From assembly GCA_030539135.1 (NCBI GenBank), contig JAUNSQ010000073.1, positions 1,654-7,869 on the forward strand: a stretch of 6,216 nucleotides of DNA, read 5' to 3'. This DNA is from Synergistaceae bacterium (GTDB lineage: Bacteria > Synergistota > Synergistia > Synergistales > Synergistaceae). A program made the position numbers and the translations under genes. This document shows positions 1 to 5,591 of the stretch, one piece after another (position 1 is the first letter of the stretch; each line of letters opens with the position of its first letter). The notes beneath the pieces are model-generated. The model ran no database searches. It was given only the letters and a program-made list of their open reading frames with translations, and was not told the DNA's origin.

Positions 1-58
1 GTCAAGTCCTTTCACTGAATATGGCCCATTTTATGTACATTTTTCGTAAAAATTGACA
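1..58. repeat. possible insertion-sequence end (IS21-like appearance), AT-rich non-coding DNA
   Basis: The first 58 bases contain two adjacent, similar 12-base units (21-32 and 33-44, each starting ATG and ending in CATTTT or CATTTTT), then a short AT-rich inverted repeat (39-44/48-53), and end in TTGACA at 53-58. From memory, the outer ends of some IS21-family elements carry such serial ATG...CATTTT motifs and finish in a TTGACA/TGTCAA terminus. No transposase is visible, and all three plus frames close within the first 56 bases, so any element body would lie to the left. The remaining non-coding stretch, 59-152, shows no convincing promoter or terminator. This is a recollection-based call and could be wrong. 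Confidence 0.25.
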
Positions 59-152
59 TGTTTTGCTCAAAAAACTGAAAACATACTATAAGGCCCCTCT
101 AAACATGCGCACTTTTTTAGTCTTCAGGACACGTCATATTTTAATTTTTTTA

Positions 153-1070
153 TCATCTCGATCCGCGCGTGTTATAGCCAATGGACGCCGCGCCATAGAG
201 CGCTGCGTCAGGGCCGAGACCTGAAATGTATATCTCAAGATATCCCCTGAAAGGTATCGGAAGGTATTTATACGCGCGTTCTTTGATCTCGTCGGCAATG
301 CCGTCCGCCAGGCTCATGCCGCCCGACAGGATAAACGCCTCGGGATCCGTCGTTACGGCGAGAGAAGCCACACCGCGCGCCAGCGCGTCGAGCGCCGGTT
401 CAAGAATAGCGAAAGCCTCCTTCTCGCCTCGCCGCGCCCACAGCGCTTTGAAATCACTCGGCAGCCCCACAGACCCTGCTTTCTTTTCTATCCAGTCGGC
501 GGACGTTTCGGATTCGAGGTGTCCGACGCCGCCGCAGCCGCAGGCTTTTCCGGCCGGAGAGACAACTATATGTCCGGCCTCTGACGCGAGCCCATGGGCC
601 CCTGTCACAAGCAGCCCGTTTGATATGATCCCGCACCCTATTCCAGTCCCTAGCGTGAGGACGACGCAGTCGGACATGTCTTTTGCGAGGCCGCGCGATT
701 TTTCGCCAAGCGCGGCGCAGTTCGCATCGTTCTCCATGTAAACTGGCGCGTCGAGGCCCCCTGCGCTCAGCTCACGTTCGAGCATCTCCGCGAACTCTAC
801 GTCTTCAAGACCGGCAAAATTTGTGAATTTCAATATCCTCCGCCGCGTTTTGTCAAGGAACCCCGGTACGGCGATGCACACGGCTTCGATACGTGATTTT
901 TCTGACAGCGCCAGCGTGTTCTCCGCAAGACAAGAAACGACACGCCCGATATCTCTTCCATCAGGCGTGCCGCAATTGATACGTGACGATATAGAAAGTT
1001 CTCCGCCATGTTCCCGTACTATCGCGAACGATATCGTATGTCCTCCAAGGTCTATGGCTGCGACGTTCAT
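153..1070 (-). CDS. ROK-family sugar kinase (glucokinase-like)
   Basis: This 305-residue protein is a cytoplasmic ROK-family kinase, which phosphorylates a free hexose or amino sugar using ATP. Visible motifs, in order, are an N-terminal phosphate-binding DLGGH (7-11), the catalytic ENDAN with Asp115 (113-117), the second phosphate loop LGTGIG (140-145), the sugar-binding SEAGH (163-167), the zinc-binding CGCGGVGHLE (177-186), LSGG (248-251) and the C-terminal ALYGAA (290-295). There is no N-terminal helix-turn-helix, so it is a kinase and not a NagC/XylR-type repressor. Length fits the family (about 290-320). Two residues differ from the common pattern: His11 replaces the usual Thr of DxGGT, and His184 replaces the last Cys of CxCGxxGC. 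The ATG is 11 nt after the upstream stop and lacks a clear Shine-Dalgarno, suggesting translational coupling to the YchF-like gene. The sugar substrate cannot be told from sequence. Confidence 0.9.
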   Translation of the reverse strand: MNVAAIDLGGHTISFAIVREHGGELSISSRINCGTPDGRDIGRVVSCLAENTLALSEKSRIEAVCIAVPGFLDKTRRRILKFTNFAGLEDVEFAEMLERELSAGGLDAPVYMENDANCAALGEKSRGLAKDMSDCVVLTLGTGIGCGIISNGLLVTGAHGLASEAGHIVVSPAGKACGCGGVGHLESETSADWIEKKAGSVGLPSDFKALWARRGEKEAFAILEPALDALARGVASLAVTTDPEAFILSGGMSLADGIADEIKERAYKYLPIPFRGYLEIYISGLGPDAALYGAASIGYNTRGSR

Positions 1071-1081
1071 CTCGTTTTTTA

Positions 1082-2176
1082 TCAGACGTTGAAACGTATC
1101 TCTATCATGTCTCCGTCTTTTACGATATATTCCTTTCCCTCAAGACGCAGACATCCGGCCTTGCGGCATTCGTCAAACGAGTTGGCGTGCGCGGCGTAGT
1201 CGTCAAAGGCGACGACCTGTGCGCGTATGAAACCTCGCGCAAGGTCAGAATGGATGGCGCCAGCGGCGTCAACAGCGTTCTCGCCGTCGTGCAGCGTCCA
1301 CGCGCGAACTTCGTCTGGCCCGCATGTGAAGAAACTGATAAGCCCCAATACTTTATACGCCTCTTCTATAAGACGTTCGCGTCCTGGTTCCGTTATGTTG
1401 AGCCCCTCCGTGAACTCAGCGGCCTCTTCGTCCGTAAGTTCCGCTACGTCCATCTCAAGGCTGCCATAAAGGCGGCATACCTTTGTCCCCTGCTCTTCGG
1501 CGCGTTTCTTTATCTCTTCAAATTTTGGTATCTTCGCCTCGTCCGACTGGGTCTCGTCAAGATTGAGTACAATTATCTCAGGTCTCGATGTAACGAAAGT
1601 AAACCCTCGGAGCTGCCTCCATTCCTCCGGTTTAAGTTCCATACTGCGCAGAGGCTTCTCCTCCATCAGACAGTCGTAGCATTTTTCAAGAAGTTCTTTT
1701 TCGACTGTCTCTTCGGGAATCAGCTTTTTCTTAGCGCGAAGTTTGCCAAGCCTGTTCTCTATGACTGCGAGATCTCTAAAGATGAGTTCGTCCTCGAGGA
1801 TATCCCAGTCTCTGATTGGATCGATGCTGCCCTCAGGGTGTTCGACCGCAGGGTTGCTGAAGCAGCGTATCACTTGGACAAGCGCGTCCGCGTCCGCTAC
1901 GAACGACAGGAAGGCGTTGCCAAGTCCGGCCCCCTTCCCGGCTCCACGTGAAAGCCCAGCCAAATCGACAAATTCGACCTGCGCCGGCGTCTCTTTTTTG
2001 GGTTTGTGTATCTGCACCAGCGCGTCGAAGCGTTTGTCCGGCACGGAGACAACGGCCTTGTTGGGGTCGGTCTTCCCTCCGGCGTAAGGTTTCACCTCCG
2101 CTCCAGCTCTGGTGATAACATTAAAAATCGTTGACTTCCCGCTAAGCGGCAGTCCCACTATCCCGCAATGCAGCAT
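1082..2176 (-). CDS. ychF: YchF/Obg-type P-loop nucleotidase (redox-regulated ATPase YchF-like, DUF933)
   Basis: This 364-residue protein matches the YchF/OLA1 subfamily of Obg-like P-loop proteins, which usually hydrolyse ATP rather than GTP, associate with ribosomes and are tied to stress and redox responses. The P-loop is GLPLSGKST (8-16), the Walker B/G3 is DLAGL (71-75), and the G4 position reads NLDE (205-208), the NxxE form that distinguishes YchF from true GTPases (NKxD). An alpha-helical insert lies roughly at 125-200. The C-terminal TGS/DUF933 domain (about 275-364) contains FFTCGPDEVRAWT and RGFIRAQV and ends in the family-typical RFNV. Length is normal (about 363). The P-loop has LS where most YchF proteins have NV. 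The start is supported by GGGAG (2185-2189) 8 nt before the ATG. It sits 52 nt after the BMP gene and 11 nt before the ROK kinase, probably in one operon. Confident in family, less so that it is the sole housekeeping YchF. Confidence 0.93.
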   Translation of the reverse strand: MLHCGIVGLPLSGKSTIFNVITRAGAEVKPYAGGKTDPNKAVVSVPDKRFDALVQIHKPKKETPAQVEFVDLAGLSRGAGKGAGLGNAFLSFVADADALVQVIRCFSNPAVEHPEGSIDPIRDWDILEDELIFRDLAVIENRLGKLRAKKKLIPEETVEKELLEKCYDCLMEEKPLRSMELKPEEWRQLRGFTFVTSRPEIIVLNLDETQSDEAKIPKFEEIKKRAEEQGTKVCRLYGSLEMDVAELTDEEAAEFTEGLNITEPGRERLIEEAYKVLGLISFFTCGPDEVRAWTLHDGENAVDAAGAIHSDLARGFIRAQVVAFDDYAAHANSFDECRKAGCLRLEGKEYIVKDGDMIEIRFNV

Positions 2177-2228
2177 AAATATCGCTCCCGTTCAAACTTA
2201 TTTGCCTAAAAAATCCAGCATATCATTT

Positions 2229-3236
2229 TTATTTTATGATTATCAGTTTCTTCTCCAGCCTGTCGCTTATCTCGTCCATCTCGTCCCTGACATCCGGCGG
2301 CAGATTCCTCTTAGCCTCTCTTGTCCAAGTCGAGAGGTCTATGCACTGTTCCGCCATCCCAAGCGAAAAATAGTTCTTGTCTATTTTTTCACCGGCAATT
2401 ATTCTCTCAATAATTCTTACGATAGCCTGCCCAGTACGTTTTACAGCGCTGGTGAGGACCGCGTCCGAGTATTTGACTTCCTGCTCCACATCGACGCCGA
2501 TGACCCAATAGTCGTTCGCTTTTGCGGCGGCTATAGCCCCAAGCCCGGCTCCGCCGGCGGGCGCGAAAATCACATGAGCCCCTTGGTTCCTCATTCTCAA
2601 AGCTATCTCTCTTGCTTTCGCCGCGTCTTCAAAATTCCCGACATAGTCGAGCATGACTTTTATATTCTTATTTATATACCATGCTCCCGCGATATATCCA
2701 ACCCTAAATTTATCCAGCGCCGGAGTTTTTGCTCCAAGGATAAGACCTATCGTGTTGCTTTTCGGGTTTATCCTGTCAATATCCTGCCGTTTTGCGACCC
2801 TGGCCGCGAGCGCTCCGGCGATAAATCCGGCTTCGTCGTCTCTAAACTCGACTGTGTAAATATTCTGCGCTTTGATCACAGGACCGTCGAGAAGCACGAA
2901 CGCTACGTTTGGATATTGCGCGGCGGTCTGGGCTACGAGGTCGGAGAACTCCGTTCCGTTAAAGATCACTATATCCGACCATTGAGCGGCGGCCTCCAAG
3001 ACATTCGCCCTCGTTTCGGCGGACTTCCTGTCGCCGCCGTTATAAACTTTCGTAACGATCTTTCTTAAGAAGCGCTTCTGCGCATAATCTATCCCCTCGA
3101 TACAAGAGGCGTTGTAGTCGTTATTCACAGGGTCGCCGTCGATGATCAGAGATATCTTTTTTGGATCGGCAGAGGACGCCCCGCACCAGATAAATAATAT
3201 AAGGATCCAAATGGCCGCGGCGATAAATTTTTTCAT
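2229..3236 (-). CDS. BMP-family (PnrA/TmpC-like) extracytoplasmic substrate-binding protein
   Basis: This 335-residue exported protein belongs to the basic membrane protein (BMP/PnrA) group of type 1 periplasmic-binding folds, which capture nucleosides or related ligands for ABC importers. Residues 2-23 form a signal peptide: Lys2-Lys3, a hydrophobic core and an SSA site after Ala23. Cys18 is preceded by Phe-Ile-Trp, a poor lipobox, so a lipoprotein is less likely. Family landmarks are TAAQYPNVAFVLLDGP (104-119), FRDDEAGFIAGALAA (131-145), GLILG (164-168), FRVGYIAGA (177-185), the hinge-region GVDVEQ (247-252) and LTSAVKRTGQAIV (261-273). Length suits the family. It is first in a probable three-gene operon. 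The G-rich ribosome-binding tract (3248-3254) lies 11 nt before the ATG, a rather long spacing. No ABC ATPase or permease gene is adjacent, so the cognate transporter is elsewhere or the protein acts as a sensor. The ligand is unknown. Confidence 0.88.
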   Translation of the reverse strand: MKKFIAAAIWILILFIWCGASSADPKKISLIIDGDPVNNDYNASCIEGIDYAQKRFLRKIVTKVYNGGDRKSAETRANVLEAAAQWSDIVIFNGTEFSDLVAQTAAQYPNVAFVLLDGPVIKAQNIYTVEFRDDEAGFIAGALAARVAKRQDIDRINPKSNTIGLILGAKTPALDKFRVGYIAGAWYINKNIKVMLDYVGNFEDAAKAREIALRMRNQGAHVIFAPAGGAGLGAIAAAKANDYWVIGVDVEQEVKYSDAVLTSAVKRTGQAIVRIIERIIAGEKIDKNYFSLGMAEQCIDLSTWTREAKRNLPPDVRDEMDEISDRLEKKLIIIK

Positions 3237-3283
3237 GACGTACCGTACCCCCCTGTTTCGTGTTAAACAACCAATACGTATCT

Positions 3284-3312
3284 ATTATAGCCTATGCTTC
3301 GACACAATTGAA
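3284..3312 (-). promoter_or_regulatory. predicted sigma70-type promoter for the BMP-ychF-ROK operon
   Basis: On the minus strand a perfect -10 TATAAT occupies 3289-3284, and TTCAAT (3/6 match to TTGACA) occupies 3312-3307 with a 17-bp spacer. Transcription would begin near 3277, leaving a leader of about 40 nt before the ATG at 3236. A second minus-strand TATAAT occurs at 3345-3340 but lacks a usable -35, so the proximal one is preferred. Confidence 0.55.
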
Positions 3313-3376
3313 CATAGCGGCGCTTCATGCGGTTATAACATTATATAAAAATTACTAAGCAATATCGGCGTTTTTA

Positions 3377-3405
3377 GCAGGGTGTTTTCCTTGACAACAC
3401 CCTGC
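3377..3405. promoter_or_regulatory. perfect 10-bp inverted repeat overlapping the feo -35: candidate operator
   Basis: GCAGGGTGTT (3377-3386) is repeated as its exact reverse complement AACACCCTGC (3396-3405) around a 9-nt centre. The centre and the first base of the right arm contain the -35 hexamer TTGACA. Neither side has the T-run of an intrinsic terminator, and the element lies upstream of the predicted transcription start, so a protein-binding dyad is the better reading. An iron-responsive repressor is the obvious candidate because the downstream genes are feoAB, but the sequence does not resemble a classical AT-rich Fur box. A separate 8-bp palindrome, GCCCGGGC (3404-3411), adjoins it inside the promoter spacer. 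Confidence 0.5.
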
Positions 3406-3419
3406 CCGGGCTTCATAAT
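3391..3419 (+). promoter_or_regulatory. near-consensus sigma70-type promoter for feoA-feoB
   Basis: TTGACA (3391-3396, 6/6) and CATAAT (3414-3419, 5/6) are separated by exactly 17 bp. Transcription should start near 3426, giving a leader of about 43 nt before the feoA ATG at 3469. An AT-rich stretch lies upstream (3338-3358). Such a strong core promoter would be expected to need a repressor, which fits the dyad across its -35. Confidence 0.7.
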
Positions 3420-3468
3420 ATCCAAGTTAGCAATAAACAACCATAAAATTGTTCGGAGTTGAACTTGC

Positions 3469-3720
3469 ATGAACCTTCAGCAGATAGAAGACGGGAAATT
3501 CGCGGTCATCAAAAGCATTCCGACCGGCGAGGCGGGGCAGAGGCTGGAAGCCCTCGGGCTGCGAGCCGGGAAAGAGGTCGAAAAAGTATCGGGTATGCCT
3601 TTCGGAGGCCCGATAACGGTGATGCTTGACGGCAGACATTTTGCGATAGCGTACGGCGTGGCGGAGGAAGTAGAGGTCGCAGAATCTGCCGGACAGGGCG
3701 GCGGCCCCGATGAGCTGTAG
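3469..3720 (+). CDS. feoA: FeoA, SH3-like accessory protein of ferrous iron transport
   Basis: This 83-residue small cytoplasmic protein matches FeoA, the SH3-like domain partner that supports Fe(II) uptake by the FeoB membrane transporter. The recognisable core is the leucine-rich RLEALGLRAG (25-34), followed by the beta-strand segment with PFGGPITVMLDGRHFAI (44-60) and a final strand VAEEVEV (64-70). The last dozen residues are Gly-rich and probably disordered. Length is typical for FeoA (75-90). The ATG is preceded by GGAG (3455-3458) with 10 nt spacing and by a strong promoter. Its stop codon lies 11 nt inside the start of feoB in another frame, so the two are co-transcribed and probably translationally coupled. 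The gene diverges from the BMP operon. Confidence 0.92.
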   Translation: MNLQQIEDGKFAVIKSIPTGEAGQRLEALGLRAGKEVEKVSGMPFGGPITVMLDGRHFAIAYGVAEEVEVAESAGQGGGPDEL

Positions 3721-5494
3721 AGACTGTCAGCTTTGTTCAAATAAAAAGACGCTCTGTTCTGGCGGCGGCGGCCCGTGTGAGAAGATACTCCTCATGGGTA
3801 ACCCAAATGTCGGAAAGAGCGTATTTTTTTCCCGACTCACCGGAGTAAGGGCCCTCTCCTCAAACTATCCGGGCACGACTGTCGGGTTCACGGAGGGCAT
3901 AATGCAGTACGGCAGCGACGAGGCTCACCTCATCGACGTGCCTGGCGCGTACACGCTCGATCCGACAAACGAAGCCGAGGAGATCGCGCATAGGATACTC
4001 AACGAAGGCGCTGACAAGGTCATTCTCGTGATAGACGCTACGGCCCTCGAAAGAAACCTCGTCATGGCGCTTCAGGTACTCGAACATGGGCTCCCGACCG
4101 TCATCGCTCTGAACATGGTCGACGAGGCTCGCCACCGCGGCGTGTTGATAGACATTCCGGAGCTTGAGCGCGAGCTTGGCGTCCCGATAGTTCCTACCGT
4201 GGCTGTTACAGGCCAGGGCATAAGCGACCTCATAACTAAGCTCGACGAGGCCCGCCCAAGCCACTTCAAACCTATGAAAAAGGAAGAACGCTGGAGGGTC
4301 ATCGGCGGAATAATCGCTAAGGTGCAAAAAGTCACTCACCGCCACCATACGTTCATGGACAAGATAGAAGACATATCAGTGCAGCCCGTAATGGGCGGAC
4401 TGCTCGGCCTCCTTGTGCTCGCCGTCAGTTTCACGATAATACGCATCGTCGGCGAGGGGATAATCTCATACATAACAGACCCGCTGTTTGAAAAATTATG
4501 GCTCCCCGTACTTGAGAAGATATCCGTCGCTACGGGCAGCGGATACTTCCACGACGTCCTGATAGGAAAATTGGTGGGCGGCGCTATCGACTTGGAACAA
4601 AGCCTCGGCGTCCTCTCCACCGGCATATACGTCGAGTTTGGCATGGTGCTCCCTTATATAGTAGCTTTCTACGCCGTGCTCAGCTATCTCGAAGATTTCG
4701 GCTACCTTCCGCGTCTTGCCGTTGTGTTCGACGCCCTGCTCCACCGCTTTGGGATACATGGCTACGCAATAATCCCTACGCTTTTGGGGTTCGGATGCAA
4801 CGTCCCCGGTATCCTTGGAACACGGGTCTTGGAGTCTGAGCGCGAACGCTTCATAGCCGCCACGCTGATATCCGTAGGAATACCCTGCGTCTCCATACAG
4901 GCGATGCTGACCGCGACGCTTGGCAGGTTCGGCATGGGATATGTCGCCGCGGTCTACGTCACCCTCTTCTTCGTCTGGCTCGTCATAGGCAGGATCATGA
5001 ACCTTACCCTCAGCGGCTTCAGCCCAGAGCTTATCGTAGAGATACCTCCGTATCGCCTGCCCTCCGTAAAGGCGTGGAGGGCTAAGCTGTGGTTCCGTAT
5101 AAAAGACTTCCTCTGTGAAGCTACGCCGCTCGTCCTTGGCGGCATACTGCTCGTCAACCTTCTCGATACCGCGGGGCTCCTTGACGGCGCGGCGAGACTA
5201 TTATCGCCCGTACTCGAAAAGATTCTCGGACTTCCGTCGGCCGCGGCTGTCCCGATCGTTATGGGGATGTTCCGCAAAGACATCGCGATGGGCCTTCTTA
5301 TACCGCTCAACCTTACGGCGCATCAGATGTTCATAGCTGTTATCGTCCTCGCGATGACCTTCCCGTGCATCGCCACATTCGTCGTACTCTGGAAGGAACT
5401 CGGGTGGAAACGTATGCTCGCAAGCTCTGTCATCATGCTCTCGGCCGCGCTGATAACTGGCGGTATGCTCAACGCGATTTTTAAGATGCTGTAA
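3710..5494 (+). CDS. feoB: FeoB, ferrous iron transport membrane protein with GTPase domain
   Basis: This 594-residue polytopic inner-membrane protein imports Fe(II). A cytoplasmic G domain carries G1 GNPNVGKS (30-37), G2 near GTT (55-57), G3 DVPG (76-79), G4 NMVD (135-138) and G5-like VAVTG (164-168). A helical linker follows, then about eight or nine membrane segments from residue 227 to the C-terminus. Gate motifs are GFGCNVPGI (360-368) and FPCIAT (551-556). The second half of the first gate reads PCVSIQAML (392-400) instead of the usual CSARLPVY, although Cys393 remains. Residues 3, 6, 9, 16 and 23 are Cys in an N-terminal extension of about 25 residues before the P-loop. The protein is shorter than E. 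coli FeoB (773) yet complete at both ends. The ATG overlaps feoA by 11 nt, and the next in-frame Met (29) would abut the P-loop, so this start is preferred. A terminator follows. Confidence 0.93.
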   Translation: MSCRDCQLCSNKKTLCSGGGGPCEKILLMGNPNVGKSVFFSRLTGVRALSSNYPGTTVGFTEGIMQYGSDEAHLIDVPGAYTLDPTNEAEEIAHRILNEGADKVILVIDATALERNLVMALQVLEHGLPTVIALNMVDEARHRGVLIDIPELERELGVPIVPTVAVTGQGISDLITKLDEARPSHFKPMKKEERWRVIGGIIAKVQKVTHRHHTFMDKIEDISVQPVMGGLLGLLVLAVSFTIIRIVGEGIISYITDPLFEKLWLPVLEKISVATGSGYFHDVLIGKLVGGAIDLEQSLGVLSTGIYVEFGMVLPYIVAFYAVLSYLEDFGYLPRLAVVFDALLHRFGIHGYAIIPTLLGFGCNVPGILGTRVLESERERFIAATLISVGIPCVSIQAMLTATLGRFGMGYVAAVYVTLFFVWLVIGRIMNLTLSGFSPELIVEIPPYRLPSVKAWRAKLWFRIKDFLCEATPLVLGGILLVNLLDTAGLLDGAARLLSPVLEKILGLPSAAAVPIVMGMFRKDIAMGLLIPLNLTAHQMFIAVIVLAMTFPCIATFVVLWKELGWKRMLASSVIMLSAALITGGMLNAIFKML

Positions 5495-5512
5495 AAATCC
5501 ATTTCGTGCTTT

Positions 5513-5560
5513 AAAACATAGTGGCAGCCGCAATGATTACGCGGCTGCCACTATGTTTTT
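5513..5560. terminator. bidirectional intrinsic terminator between feoB and the CobT-like gene
   Basis: A perfect 19-bp stem (5513-5531 paired with 5541-5559) closes a 9-nt loop, and its outermost pairs are AAAA/TTTT. The GC-rich part of the stem is GTGGCAGCCGC. On the plus strand the hairpin ends in five Ts (5556-5560). On the minus strand it ends in four Ts (5516-5513). It lies 18 nt after the feoB stop and 32 nt after the stop of the convergent gene, so it can serve both. Confidence 0.93.
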
Positions 5561-5591
5561 CATATCGCCCTTGTATAAATATATACGTTCC

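Noticed and set aside
53..58. TTGACA as a -35 promoter element
   Set aside because: At 16-18 bp downstream there is no -10-like hexamer (TGAAAA at 76-81). The better AT-rich TACTAT at 84-89 is 25 bp away.
111..152. Intrinsic terminator after the ROK gene
   Set aside because: On the minus strand the sequence after the stop is A-rich, with only a 3-bp stem (GTC...GAC at 119-129) and no following T-run.
1187..1951. Long plus-strand open frame (254 codons) antisense to the YchF-like gene
   Set aside because: Its translation is rich in Phe, Arg and Cys, has no recognisable domain, and lies wholly opposite a strongly conserved gene. It is a shadow of the codon usage on the other strand.
2112..3068. 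Long plus-strand open frame (318 codons) antisense to the BMP gene
   Set aside because: The opposite strand shows a signal peptide and clear BMP motifs. This frame shows no family features and crosses the BMP-YchF gene boundary.
3332..3345. GTTATAAC palindrome and second minus-strand TATAAT as an alternative promoter or operator
   Set aside because: There is no suitable -35 at 16-18 bp, and short AT palindromes are expected by chance in an AT-rich intergenic region.
3377..3405. The inverted repeat upstream of feoA as an intrinsic terminator
   Set aside because: It is not followed by a T-run on either strand, and it is upstream of the predicted feo start site with no gene reading into it.
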